Assembly (NCBI RefSeq): GCF_040096285.1
Contig: NZ_JBBMEY010000015.1
Span: 1-51,194, forward strand
Direction of reading: 5' to 3'
Source: Ruminococcoides intestinihominis
GTDB lineage: Bacteria > Bacillota > Clostridia > Oscillospirales > Acutalibacteraceae
DNA length: 51,194 bases
Shown one piece after another: positions 41,908 through 50,438 of the stretch (positions are counted from its first letter, which is position 1; every line of letters starts with the position of its first letter). The notes under the pieces are model-generated. The model made no database searches. It saw nothing but the letters and a program-made list of their open reading frames with translations, and was not told where the DNA came from. The position numbers were made by a program, and so were the translations under genes.

Positions 41908-43635
41908 TTAGTCAAACTGGCTTTGATATAGTTCTTTGTAGAAACCGTTTTGCTCCATAAGTGACTTATGAGTACCACTTTCAATAACTTTACCGTCTTT
42001 CATAACAAGAATAAGGTCACTTTCCACAATAGTCTTTAATCTATGAGCAACAACAAAACTTGTTCTGTCCTTCATAAGTTTCATAAATGACCTTGTAATT
42101 CTCTGTTCTGTTAATAAGTCAATTGATGAAGTAGCTTCATCAAGAATCAGAATTGGTGGTGGGTTAAGCATTAGTCTTGTAATACAGATTAACTGCTTTT
42201 GACCTGTTGACAATGAACCACCGTCTTCACCGATAAATGTATCATAACCGTTGTGAAGTTTCTTTATAAATGAATGTGCATGGCTTTTCTTTGCTGCTTC
42301 AATAACCTGTTCATCAGTTACATTTTCATTGCCGAAAACAATGTTTTCTTTAATTGTACCACTTTTCAGCCATGTATCCTGTAGCACCATACCAACATTT
42401 TGTCTTAGTGACTTTCTACTAACTGTATTAATATCAACACTGTCAACCTTAATTGAACCACTGTCAATATCGTAGAAATGCATTAATAAGTTGATTAAAG
42501 TTGTTTTACCACAACCTGTAGGACCTACTACTGCAAGTCGCTGACCACTCTTTAGTTCAAAGGATAGGTTCTTAATAAGTTCTTTATTTTTATCATAAGA
42601 AAACGCCACATCACTAACAGTAAAGTCACCTTTAACATTACTAGGCAATTGACCTTTTGCATCACTTTCTCTTTTAGCATCAATAACTTCAAGCAATCTA
42701 CCTGCACAAGCAATGGCGTTTTGTAGTTCGGTAATAACACCTGTAATATCGTTAAATGGTTTTGTGTATTGGTTTGCATAAGCTAAAGATGCTGACAAGT
42801 TACCTACTGTAATAATGCCGTTAATTGCAAACAATGCGCCACTTAAACCAACTACTGCATATACAATAGAGTTAACAAATCTTGTACAAGGGTTAGTCAG
42901 TGATGAAAAGAAAGTTGCATTTAGTGAGTCCTTACCAAGTTCTTCATTGATAACATCAAAGTTTTCAGAATTTTCATTTTCTCTATGATAGGACTTTACC
43001 ACCTTAATGTTACTTAACATTTCTTCAATATAGGAAGTTTCCTTACCTCTTTGTTCACTTTGTTTCTTAAAGTATTTATAAGTTTTCTTTGAAATAAACT
43101 TAGAAACAAAAAGTGAAAGTGGAGTTAATACCAACACAATAAGTGCCAACCAAATATTGATTGTAAACATAAAGAACAGTGTACCCAAAATAGTAATAAC
43201 ACCTGAGAATAAGTTTTGGAAACCAAGAATTAAACCGTCAGAAAACTGTTCTGCATCTGCAATAACTCTACTTACAATGTCACCGGTATTTCTGCTGTCG
43301 ATATAAGAAACAGGAACATATTGCAAATTATTAAATGCATCGGTACGCATATCCTTAACAGTATTGTTAGCCATTCTGTTGTTTAAGGTATTTGTAAAAT
43401 ACTGAGAAATACCACCAATAATAATTGCCACTAAAATAAGAATTAAAATCTTAGTTAGTCCGGCAAAGTTAACATTACCTTTACTAACAATCATATCAAT
43501 AGCTTCACCGGCAAGTACAGGAATATATAGTGTACATACTGTTGAAAATAAAGTTAATACAAGTGAAATTATAAAAGAAAACTTGTACTTACCAATGTAC
43601 TTTAAAACTCTTTTAATTACATAAGAACTTTTCAT
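41908..43635 (-). CDS. Heterodimeric ABC exporter subunit with canonical Walker B (LmrD/BmrD-like role)
   Basis: 575 residues: six-helix exporter domain (about 15-310) and ATPase domain (about 335-575). Walker A GPTGCGKTT (371-379), Walker B ending in catalytic Glu500 (ILILDEATSS), H-loop in FVVAHRL. The signature is LSTGQ (475-479) instead of LSGGQ. Paired with the next gene this makes one degenerate and one active ATP site. Start codon overlaps the partner's stop by one base (TAATG), with AGGAGG upstream. Likely multidrug or lipid exporter; substrate unknown. Confidence 0.9.
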   Translation of the reverse strand: MKSSYVIKRVLKYIGKYKFSFIISLVLTLFSTVCTLYIPVLAGEAIDMIVSKGNVNFAGLTKILILILVAIIIGGISQYFTNTLNNRMANNTVKDMRTDAFNNLQYVPVSYIDSRNTGDIVSRVIADAEQFSDGLILGFQNLFSGVITILGTLFFMFTINIWLALIVLVLTPLSLFVSKFISKKTYKYFKKQSEQRGKETSYIEEMLSNIKVVKSYHRENENSENFDVINEELGKDSLNATFFSSLTNPCTRFVNSIVYAVVGLSGALFAINGIITVGNLSASLAYANQYTKPFNDITGVITELQNAIACAGRLLEVIDAKRESDAKGQLPSNVKGDFTVSDVAFSYDKNKELIKNLSFELKSGQRLAVVGPTGCGKTTLINLLMHFYDIDSGSIKVDSVDINTVSRKSLRQNVGMVLQDTWLKSGTIKENIVFGNENVTDEQVIEAAKKSHAHSFIKKLHNGYDTFIGEDGGSLSTGQKQLICITRLMLNPPPILILDEATSSIDLLTEQRITRSFMKLMKDRTSFVVAHRLKTIVESDLILVMKDGKVIESGTHKSLMEQNGFYKELYQSQFD

Positions 43636-45344
43636 TATGATGCCTCCTTGTTACAAGACTCATAAATATCCTTATATGTTTCTGAGCTTTTAAGTAATTC
43701 TTCATGAGTACCTACACCCTCAAGAGCACCGTCATTTAGTACAAGGATTTTGTCACAATGTTCAATAGTTGATGTTCTCTGTGAAATAATAAATGTTGTT
43801 CTGTCACCCTTTGAGTCAGCAAGGGCTTGACGCAAAGTTTTGTCTGTCTTATAGTCAAGTGCTGAGAAACTGTCATCAAGAATAAGTATAGGAGTATTTC
43901 TTACAATACCTCTTGCAATAGAAAGTCTTTGCTTTTGACCACCTGAAAGGTTCTTACCTTGTTCAAGGATAACTTCATCAAGGCCTTTACTTTTGTTACT
44001 GATAATTTCTTTTGACTGAGAAATCTCAATAGCCTTTTCAATGTCTTCTGCTGTAGCATTCTTAGCACCGAAAGTAATATTGTCTTTAACAGTACCACTA
44101 AACATAGTAGCCTTTTGCATTACAACAGAAATATTATCGTTTAATTCTTCATCAGAATAATTAAGAATATTCTTGTCATTAAGAATAATATCACCACTTG
44201 TAGGTTCATAGAAACCACAAAGTAAGTTCATAACACTTGTTTTACCACTGCCTGTACCACCGATAATACCAACAGTATCGCCCTTATCAACTGTAAAGCT
44301 AATGTTATTTAAGCTATATTCATTGTTCTTGTTGTAGCTTAGAGAAACATTTTCAAATGTAATATAGTGGTCACACTTTTTGTCTTTACCCTTAGGTTTC
44401 TTATATTCCTCCATAGTAAGAATAGCATCAACTCTGTTCTTACTTGCAATAGCTTTCATTTCTGTGATAATTAGGTTAGCTAGTTTAATAAGTTCAACAA
44501 GAATCTGTGACATATAGTTATAAAGGGCAACAACTGCACCCTGACTGATAACACCAACATCAACTCTGATTGCACCGATATAAATTAGGAAAATTACACC
44601 AAGGTTAATTACAACAAATGTTGCAGGGTTCATAATTGAAGAAATCCAACTTGCAACATTCTGCAACTTTACAAGGCTTTGATTTTCTTCTTCAAATTCA
44701 GCAATTTCTTTATCTTCTCTTGTAAAGGCTCTGATAACTCTTACACCTTTAACATTTTCTTTTGTTCTAAGTAAAACAGAATCCAGCTTATTCTGTACAC
44801 CCTTAAATCTAGGAATAGTCAGTGACATAATCACAGCAACTATAATTGCAAGAACCGGTACTACTACTGCAAAAACCAAAGCACCCTTAACATCAACATA
44901 AAATGCCATTATTGTTGCACCAAAAACTATAAACGGTGAACGAAGTAACAGTCTTAGGAACATATTAATACCGGTTTGAATTTGGTTAACATCACTTGTC
45001 ATTCTTGTAATAAGTGTTGCAGAACCAATAGAATCAAGCTGACTAAATGAAAGTGACTGTATTTTCTTAAACAATGCACTTCTTAATTTAGTTGTAGCAC
45101 CTGTAGCTGACTTTGCTGCGAAAAACTGAGCAGATACAGCAGAGATAAGACCTACAACTGCAAGTAAAACTAACAGTAAACAACGGTGAAAAATATAGGC
45201 TTTGTCACCACTATTGATACCGTTATCAATAATATCAGCTACCACAAGTGGAACTAAAAGTTCAAAGGAAGCCTCCAATAGCTTAAACAAAGGTGCTAAA
45301 ATCGACTGCACCTTATAATCCTTTAAATAAGACAAACTTTTCAT
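43635..45344 (-). CDS. Heterodimeric ABC exporter subunit with degenerate catalytic residue (LmrC/BmrC-like role)
   Basis: About 569 residues, same domain order as its partner. Walker A GGTGSGKTS (362-370), signature LSGGQ (467-471), but Walker B reads ILILDDSFSALD with Asp491 where the catalytic Glu should be. This Asp and the partner's LSTGQ fall in the same composite site, as in LmrCD, BmrCD and TM287/288, where that site binds but hardly hydrolyses ATP. Start MKSLSY is taken at the ATG; a TTG three codons before lacks a better RBS. Confidence 0.88.
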   Translation of the reverse strand: MKSLSYLKDYKVQSILAPLFKLLEASFELLVPLVVADIIDNGINSGDKAYIFHRCLLLVLLAVVGLISAVSAQFFAAKSATGATTKLRSALFKKIQSLSFSQLDSIGSATLITRMTSDVNQIQTGINMFLRLLLRSPFIVFGATIMAFYVDVKGALVFAVVVPVLAIIVAVIMSLTIPRFKGVQNKLDSVLLRTKENVKGVRVIRAFTREDKEIAEFEEENQSLVKLQNVASWISSIMNPATFVVINLGVIFLIYIGAIRVDVGVISQGAVVALYNYMSQILVELIKLANLIITEMKAIASKNRVDAILTMEEYKKPKGKDKKCDHYITFENVSLSYNKNNEYSLNNISFTVDKGDTVGIIGGTGSGKTSVMNLLCGFYEPTSGDIILNDKNILNYSDEELNDNISVVMQKATMFSGTVKDNITFGAKNATAEDIEKAIEISQSKEIISNKSKGLDEVILEQGKNLSGGQKQRLSIARGIVRNTPILILDDSFSALDYKTDKTLRQALADSKGDRTTFIISQRTSTIEHCDKILVLNDGALEGVGTHEELLKSSETYKDIYESCNKEAS

Positions 45345-45380
45345 AAAACACAATCCAATCTATTCATTATTACGGAAAAC

Positions 45381-45405
45381 AAGCCACCAAATTACTTGGT
45401 GGCTA
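45381..45405 (-). terminator. Terminator after gltX
   Basis: Perfect 9-bp stem (agccaccaa / ttggtggct) with a 5-base loop, then TGTTTT on the minus strand. Confidence 0.8.
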
Positions 45406-45413
45406 TATTCAGC

Positions 45414-47069
45414 TTAAAGTGAATTTATAGTGTTTTCAATTCTTTCCTTAACATTATCTTTACCAATAATCTGGCAAATAGTACATAGGTCAGGAGTATT
45501 TCTCTGTCCTGTAATAGCAACACGAATTGCCTCGGAAACCTGAGCAACATTACCCTTGAAACTTTCAGGTGACTTCTTGTATGCTTTCATATCAGTAGTA
45601 AAGCCAAGTTCTTCTGAAAGTGTCTTTACCTTATTGAACCATGTTGAGTTGTCATCATTTTCATCATAAGATTCAAGATACTTTGCTAAGATAGCCTTTA
45701 CAGTTTCATTATCAAAGTCATAATCGTTATTTGGAACAAACTTATCTTTAAAGAAGTATGATAGGCTTTCCATAATCTGTTTTGCATAGGCAAAGTCTTT
45801 TCTTCTTCTCTTCTGGTTAAGACCCATACAAAGAGTTAGAACCTTTTCCATATATTCTTTGTCACCAAAGTACATATCGTAATTTTCAGCATCATATTCC
45901 TTAGTCCATTGCTCTAGGAAAGAATAAACTTCTTCAAGTGACATTTTTGCAAATTCTTTCTTACAAATATCGTGGAACTTCTGTAAATCAAACAATGCAC
46001 CACTCTGTGACATTTTCTTTACTGAGAATGGGAATTCATTAATATCCTTATCAGGGTTTTTGTCATGCCATTCTTCAAAGTTACTGTTAAGTAGTGTTAG
46101 TAGATAAATCTTAACAGTATATGGGTGGTAACCGTCTTGACGGTAGAAGTCTAGAGAAAGTTCAGGGTCTTTTCTCTTAGATAGCTTTCTCTTCTTACCT
46201 GTTTCTTCATCAATCTTCATTAGGTGAGCAGTATGAGCATACTTAAACTGTCTAAATCCTAATACTTGATTTAGCTGGAAGTGAGTTGGTACTGAACTTA
46301 GCCATTCATTACCACGAATTACAAGTGTTGTACCCATTAATGTATCGTCAACTACATGAGCAAAGTGGTATGTTGGAACACCGTCACTCTTTAGAATAAC
46401 AATATCATGAGTATTTTCAGGGAATGAGATTTTGCCCATAATCTTATCTTCAATTGTAATTTCTTTATCTTCACTGCCTGGGGACTTTAGTCTTAGAACC
46501 CAAGGCTTTCCTGCCTTTAGGTTTTCTTCAATTTCTTCAAGTGTAAGTGAACGACACTTTGCCCACTTACCATAATAACCCGGAGTAGCATTTTCTGCCT
46601 GTTGAGCCTCTCTAAGTTGTGCATTATCTTCTTCAGTACAGAAACAAGGATAAGCTAAGCCTTTCTTAATAAGCTCTTTAGCAAATACATGGTAGTACTC
46701 TACTCTCTGACGCTGATAATAAGGACCATAGTTATTGTTACCCTTATCTTCTTGACCTGCACCCTCATCAAATTCAATGCCAAAATACTTCATAACATTG
46801 ATAATAATATCAACTGCACCATCAACTTTACGCTTTAGGTCAGTATCTTCAATTCTTAAATAAAACACACCATCTGATAGGTGAGCAATTCTTTCATCTG
46901 CTACTGCAGAATATAGGTTACCAAGGTGAATAAAACCTGTTGGTGACGGTGCTATACGAGTAACCTGAGCACCTTCCTTTAAATTTCTCTTAGGGAATTT
47001 TGCAAAAACTTCTTCCCTAGTCATTTTACTATCAGGTAGTAAAAGTTCAGCTAACTTATTGTAATCCAT
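45414..47069 (-). CDS. gltX: Glutamate-tRNA ligase
   Basis: 551 residues, somewhat longer than usual (about 470-500). Class I synthetase: HIGH-type motif SPTGFIHLGN (42-51), the GluRS catalytic core (RIEDTDLKR) and KMSKS-type KLSKRKD (about 294-300). Charges tRNA-Glu, and in many Firmicutes also tRNA-Gln for later amidation by GatCAB; which type this is cannot be told here. RBS GTGGTGA. Its promoter is TTGACA (47195-47200), 17 bp, TATAAT (47172-47177), leaving a ~95-base leader with no recognised T-box. Confidence 0.95.
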   Translation of the reverse strand: MDYNKLAELLLPDSKMTREEVFAKFPKRNLKEGAQVTRIAPSPTGFIHLGNLYSAVADERIAHLSDGVFYLRIEDTDLKRKVDGAVDIIINVMKYFGIEFDEGAGQEDKGNNNYGPYYQRQRVEYYHVFAKELIKKGLAYPCFCTEEDNAQLREAQQAENATPGYYGKWAKCRSLTLEEIEENLKAGKPWVLRLKSPGSEDKEITIEDKIMGKISFPENTHDIVILKSDGVPTYHFAHVVDDTLMGTTLVIRGNEWLSSVPTHFQLNQVLGFRQFKYAHTAHLMKIDEETGKKRKLSKRKDPELSLDFYRQDGYHPYTVKIYLLTLLNSNFEEWHDKNPDKDINEFPFSVKKMSQSGALFDLQKFHDICKKEFAKMSLEEVYSFLEQWTKEYDAENYDMYFGDKEYMEKVLTLCMGLNQKRRRKDFAYAKQIMESLSYFFKDKFVPNNDYDFDNETVKAILAKYLESYDENDDNSTWFNKVKTLSEELGFTTDMKAYKKSPESFKGNVAQVSEAIRVAITGQRNTPDLCTICQIIGKDNVKERIENTINSL

Positions 47070-47171
47070 ATTATCACCACAAACTCTAAAATTTTTCTTT
47101 TTAAATTACTAACTAATCAAAGTAAAATTTCTACTAACCTAAGTAAAAATCATACTTACACATACTAAATT

Positions 47172-47200
47172 ATTATAAGATTATAGTAGTATTTTGTCAA
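47172..47200 (-). promoter_or_regulatory. Promoter of gltX
   Basis: Minus strand: TTGACA, 17 bp, TATAAT; full consensus. Confidence 0.85.
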
Positions 47201-47235
47201 GAATTATCCCCTTGTTTATAAATAATTTGTATTAC

Positions 47236-47275
47236 TATAAAAAGGGTTGCCATATAACACAATGACAACCCTTAA
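47236..47275 (-). terminator. Terminator after the lipoprotein gene
   Basis: Stem aagggttgccat / atgacaaccctt (12 bp, one mismatch) with an 8-base loop and Ts after it on the minus strand. Confidence 0.82.
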
Positions 47276-47294
47276 AACTTTAATATTAATTTTA

Positions 47295-47789
47295 TTATTC
47301 TGCTGAATTTTCACTTTCTAAATACTTTTTGTAAGCCTCTTCAAGAGTAGAATGTTTTTGTTCATCAGTAGCATTACTATCCCAATCAATACCGTTAATT
47401 GAAGTTTGCATAAAGTATCCGTCAATATAAGTTTTTTCATTTGTAGATAGTTTATTAATATCCAATCTCTCAATTTTTTTATTTGATGAATCAATAATAA
47501 TACAACTACCATAATATCCACCGATAGGATAGTTCACAAAAAAGCCTACACCGGACACACCCATATCAGATAATTCAACTTTATTAAAGCCAATTTTATT
47601 TATTGAAATATCTTCTGAGCCATCACGAACTGTAACATCCCACTTCTTTATAGAATTGTTTATTAATTCTATATTCTGTTTATCTGCTTGGGACAATTCA
47701 ACATTTTCTGTATTATCACCATTACTTGAACAACCACAAATAGAAAATAGTATTGCTAAAATCATTGTAAGAGTTATTAATTTTTTCAT
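47295..47789 (-). CDS. Small lipoprotein of unknown function
   Basis: About 164 residues. MKKLITLTMILAILFSICGC is a lipoprotein signal with the lipid-bearing Cys at about position 20. The mature part is polar, with SIKKWDVTVRDGSEDISI and a C-terminal GIDWDSNATDEQKHSTLEE stretch; no family recognised. Start is set by GGGAGGTGA upstream of MKKLI; earlier start codons in frame lie inside the previous gene. It overlaps the zinc-ribbon protein gene by 4 bp (ATGA), so the two form an operon. Confidence 0.78.
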   Translation of the reverse strand: MKKLITLTMILAILFSICGCSSNGDNTENVELSQADKQNIELINNSIKKWDVTVRDGSEDISINKIGFNKVELSDMGVSGVGFFVNYPIGGYYGSCIIIDSSNKKIERLDINKLSTNEKTYIDGYFMQTSINGIDWDSNATDEQKHSTLEEAYKKYLESENSAE

Positions 47790-48301
47790 TTTGGTTTCAC
47801 CTCCCCACATCCACAAGTACCAACATAATTTTGATTTGTTCTCCCACACTTTGGACATATCCACTCATTTGTATTTAAAGTTTGGTTATATGTTTTATTT
47901 TGATTATTTGCTTTATTAGTTAGTGGAGTATGACACTTAAAACATCGCACATTATTTTTTCCGTTATGTTCTCCACAATTAGGGCAAATAATAAATATTG
48001 AATTTTCATTATTTTCAGTATTATTACTTGTATCTTTTCCACCAATACTTAACAAGGCAATACCTATAATAATTAATAAAATACCTACAACAATGGCAAC
48101 ATAAAAAGCGATTGAATAAAAATCAACTGCATTTGAATTACCACCAATAGCACCAACATCGTTAATTTGACCATTGATATAACTAGTTACACGAGATGGT
48201 TTTGCACTTTCCTCACCACGATGAGCAATATAAGCACAAATAAAACTTCCAATACCGGCAAGAATAAATAATACCCCACTACAACCACTTTTTTCTTTCA
48301 T
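47786..48301 (-). CDS. Membrane protein with two C-terminal zinc ribbons
   Basis: 171 residues: one N-terminal helix (VLFILAGIGSFICAYIAH), an extracytoplasmic loop, a second helix (IAFYVAIVVGILLIIIGIALL), then two zinc-ribbon knuckle pairs: CPNCG...CFKC (about 110-130) and CPKCG...CGCG (about 149-167). The ribbons should lie in the cytoplasm. Unknown function; such proteins often sense stress or bind partners. RBS AGGAGG. Its promoter TTGACA (48369-48374), 18 bp, TATATT (48345-48350, minus strand) has an operator-like repeat filling the spacer, so it is probably repressed by the divergent XRE protein. Confidence 0.82.
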   Translation of the reverse strand: MKEKSGCSGVLFILAGIGSFICAYIAHRGEESAKPSRVTSYINGQINDVGAIGGNSNAVDFYSIAFYVAIVVGILLIIIGIALLSIGGKDTSNNTENNENSIFIICPNCGEHNGKNNVRCFKCHTPLTNKANNQNKTYNQTLNTNEWICPKCGRTNQNYVGTCGCGEVKPK

Positions 48302-48318
48302 ATATTGTACCTCCTATT

Positions 48319-48366
48319 CTACATTAGAATGTAGTCTTTACTATAATATACTACATTCTAATGTAG
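48319..48366. promoter_or_regulatory. Two operator-like inverted repeats bracketing divergent promoters
   Basis: ctacattagaatgtag (48319-48334) and its exact reverse complement ctacattctaatgtag (48351-48366), each with 7-bp arms, centres 32 bp apart (about three helical turns). A TATAAT on the plus strand (48342-48347) and the minus-strand -10 (48345-48350) lie between them. The right site fills the minus-strand spacer; the left site covers the expected plus-strand -35 region. Confidence 0.8.
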
Positions 48367-48415
48367 AGTGTCAAGAGGTTTTTTCTTTGTTATTCTCAAT
48401 ATAGAGGTGTTAATA

Positions 48416-48649
48416 ATGAATAAAAGACCAAATCAAAATGAATCCGGAATTATATTTAAATTGGACAAGGTTATGAAAGAAAAAGGCTATTCAAAAAACA
48501 AACTATGTGTAAACTGCAATTTAAGATTTGAAACTGTACAAGGTTACTATAACGGTAATATTAGCAGAGTTGACCTTTATGTTCTTGCGTCCATTTGTAA
48601 AGAACTACATTGCAATGTTCAAGATATAATTGAATATGTAGGGGATTAA
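48416..48649 (+). CDS. XRE/Cro-type HTH regulator, 77 aa
   Basis: A whole-protein helix-turn-helix of the short YozG-like kind: FKLDKVMKEKGYSKNKLCV, then LRFETVQGYYNGNISRVDLYVLASICKELHCNVQDII. It has the GYYNGN turn before the recognition helix and the C-N-V-Q-D-I-I end typical of this group. No sensor domain. Start MNKRP is set by AGAGGTG upstream; a GTG start 16 codons earlier would run into the operator. Likely represses itself and the divergent zinc-ribbon/lipoprotein operon through the two paired sites. Confidence 0.85.
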   Translation: MNKRPNQNESGIIFKLDKVMKEKGYSKNKLCVNCNLRFETVQGYYNGNISRVDLYVLASICKELHCNVQDIIEYVGD

Positions 48650-48677
48650 TTGATACACACAACACATCTTTTGTCGA

Positions 48678-48706
48678 TTGACTTTATATTGTGAAAATGT
48701 TATAGT
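48678..48706 (+). promoter_or_regulatory. Promoter of the 122-aa zinc-ribbon membrane protein
   Basis: TTGACT (48678-48683), 17 bp, TATAGT (48701-48706), about 25 bp before the start codon. Confidence 0.75.
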
Positions 48707-48730
48707 ATTCTAAAGGAAATAGGTGATATT

Positions 48731-49099
48731 ATGAAGAAATGTGAATTTTGTGGCAAAGAAATTTCTTATTTTGATATGTACTGTCAGGATGAATGTCAAG
48801 AAAATGCCAACAAATTTTATGATTTAAGAGATAAATACGGCAAACTATTTGCATTTTTAGATGCTATATTTGTATTTTTAATTCCTATCGGAATTATGGC
48901 AGGTTCACTTTTTGGTGCTATTGGTGACAGTCTGATAGTTATTGGTTTTGGTGGTTTAGGAATTATGCTACTGCTACTTCCTTTCCCGACAGAAAGTATG
49001 ATTAGAAAACATCAAATCAAAAAAGCAATACTTATGTGTAGAATTTTTGCATTGATACTTATTTTAATTGCAATTATAGGCATTTTTGTAATGTTCTAA
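48731..49099 (+). CDS. Small zinc-ribbon membrane protein
   Basis: 122 residues. N-terminal single zinc ribbon CEFCGKEISYFDMYCQDEC (four cysteines, residues 4-22), then three hydrophobic helices, the last ending at the C-terminus. RBS AGGTGA. Separate promoter, so not part of the XRE gene's transcript. Unknown function; resembles zinc-ribbon membrane proteins of Firmicutes in layout only. Confidence 0.78.
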   Translation: MKKCEFCGKEISYFDMYCQDECQENANKFYDLRDKYGKLFAFLDAIFVFLIPIGIMAGSLFGAIGDSLIVIGFGGLGIMLLLLPFPTESMIRKHQIKKAILMCRIFALILILIAIIGIFVMF

Positions 49100-49171
49100 A
49101 AATCAATAAAACTGAATATTTCTTATTTTTAGGTCAAAACTAATTTTGAAATCATTTATGGAGGTATATAT

Positions 49172-49396
49172 ATGATTGATAAAATAGCTTTGACCCTTTT
49201 AATTATTGGTGGTATTAACTGGGGTCTTGTGGGCATTTTTAAATTTGACCTTGTAGCTTTTTTGTGTGGTGGTCAGACCGGTGTTATCAGTAGAATTATT
49301 TACATCATTATTTGTCTATGTGCAATTTGGTGCATTACCTTGCTTTTCAAAGATACCACTAACGCAAATTCCATTACCGATAACAGTACAAAATAA
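49172..49396 (+). CDS. DUF378 membrane protein
   Basis: 74 residues, two helices. The family signature LLIIGGINWGLVGIFKFDLV is at the N-terminus, with a second helix IIYIIICLCAIWCITLLF. Function unknown; widespread in Firmicutes. RBS GGAGG. Followed by a hairpin. Confidence 0.92.
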   Translation: MIDKIALTLLIIGGINWGLVGIFKFDLVAFLCGGQTGVISRIIYIIICLCAIWCITLLFKDTTNANSITDNSTK

Positions 49397-49429
49397 ATAT
49401 TAATACACTAAAATGAATACTAAACTAAT

Positions 49430-49465
49430 AAACGGCTGATACATAAGTACCGGCCGTTTTAGTTT
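49430..49465 (+). terminator. Hairpin after the DUF378 gene
   Basis: Stem aaacggc / gccgttt with a 16-base loop, then a T-rich run on the plus strand. Confidence 0.7.
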
Positions 49466-49573
49466 GTTTAATATTAATTTTTAGAATTACCTTAATACTA
49501 TCACTTGTCTATCTAATCTATTTCATTTTAGTGGATTTACCCCAACTATTGACATAGAGCCTATTATATTAAA

Positions 49574-49768
49574 TTATTTACCGTTACTAATCAATTTCTC
49601 AACCTGTCCTCTAGTTAATGCAGTTTCATACCTTGGGTCTTTTGGGGATATTATTTCAAATGGTTCCAAAATATATCTAGGAGAATGCTCTTTATGAACA
49701 AAAGTCGTACCTTTTGGGTAATCATCAAAAGTTTTATTCTCCGGAATAGTTGAAATATCTATTTTCAT
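49574..49768 (-). CDS. Small protein of unknown function, 64 aa
   Basis: Hydrophilic, with PENKTFDDYPKGTTFVHKEHS and a C-terminal RGQVEKLISNGK helix. GGGAGGA lies just before the ATG. The start overlaps the stop of the 65-aa gene upstream (ATGA). No family recognised. In a low-GC stretch of tiny overlapping frames next to a broken IS, so probably a remnant of acquired DNA. Confidence 0.6.
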   Translation of the reverse strand: MKIDISTIPENKTFDDYPKGTTFVHKEHSPRYILEPFEIISPKDPRYETALTRGQVEKLISNGK

Positions 49769-49962
49769 ATTTTATCCTCCCAAGAAAATTCTAAATTATA
49801 CTGTTTTGAGAACAGTTCAAGACCAGCTTCATCCATTTCTTTTAGATTTTCTTTTCTTATTTCAAATGAACTTTTTTCTGCTATTTTCTTTTCTTCTTCG
49901 GTACTATCACTTGAATCAATTATATTACAAAGTTTAACTTCTTCTTTTGTAGGAAGTATCAT
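49765..49962 (-). CDS. Small charged protein of unknown function, 65 aa
   Basis: Glu/Lys-rich, probably helical (EEEKKIAEKSSFEIRKENLK). Weak RBS; the ATG overlaps the TGA of a short frame upstream (TGATG), so translation is probably coupled to it. No family recognised. Confidence 0.5.
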   Translation of the reverse strand: MILPTKEEVKLCNIIDSSDSTEEEKKIAEKSSFEIRKENLKEMDEAGLELFSKQYNLEFSWEDKI

Positions 49963-50027
49963 CAGATTTTTTCACAAACCAATTTGATTAAATCTTTTGC
50001 ATATTCATTTTCAGAAATATAAAAAAT
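49962..50027 (-). pseudogene. Truncated C-terminal frame upstream of the 65-aa gene
   Basis: Only the tail ISENEYAKDLIKLVCEKI and its stop can be read; a TGA interrupts the frame just before it. A neighbouring frame continues a hydrophobic stretch upstream, as expected after a frameshift. Its original product is unknown. Confidence 0.4.
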
Positions 50028-50061
50028 TCAGCTATTATCTCTGTTAGTGCTAATATGTCAG

Positions 50062-50208
50062 TTAACAATCTACTTCTGACCAACTTTTCAATTTTTTATC
50101 TTCTTCAAGTGATAACTTTAAATCTTCTTCTCTTTGCTCTCGAGATTTGCCAGAATCAATATAATGACCATTATAATAATGTTCAAAATTCACCTTTTCA
50201 TGAATCAT
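50062..50208 (-). CDS. Tiny protein of unknown function, 48 aa
   Basis: Starts MIHEKVNFEHYYNGHYIDSG and ends LKSWSEVDC; charged and soluble. GGAG lies 9 bases before the ATG, and the ATG overlaps the stop of the frame upstream (ATGA), so it looks like a translationally coupled gene. No family recognised. Confidence 0.45.
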   Translation of the reverse strand: MIHEKVNFEHYYNGHYIDSGKSREQREEDLKLSLEEDKKLKSWSEVDC

Positions 50209-50411
50209 AAACGCTCACTCCAATAAATTTCAAATAACTTCTCAAAATCTTTCAATGTTTGTATAATTGCGCTATACTCGTTTAAATTATAAGGCGCACC
50301 TCTAAATTCGTCAACACTTTTGCTAAATGTTAAAGAACTAAATTCTGTGTTGTAAATAGATATAACCCATTTTATGGTAAAAATAAAATACGATTTAATA
50401 TTTCGCTTGTT
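50205..50411 (-). pseudogene. 5'-truncated gene upstream of the 48-aa gene
   Basis: An open frame of about 68 codons with a plausible protein end (RGAPYNLNEYSAIIQTLKDF then YWSERL and stop) but no usable start codon; the frame is closed by a stop 28 bp from the IS transposase remnant. The IS or a deletion probably removed its start. Confidence 0.5.
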
Positions 50412-50438
50412 TTACTGACTTTTGATTATGAATATTAA

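Noticed and set aside
47070..47171. T-box riboswitch in the gltX leader
   Set aside because: The leader is only ~95 bases and AT-rich, with no T-box sequence or antiterminator found.
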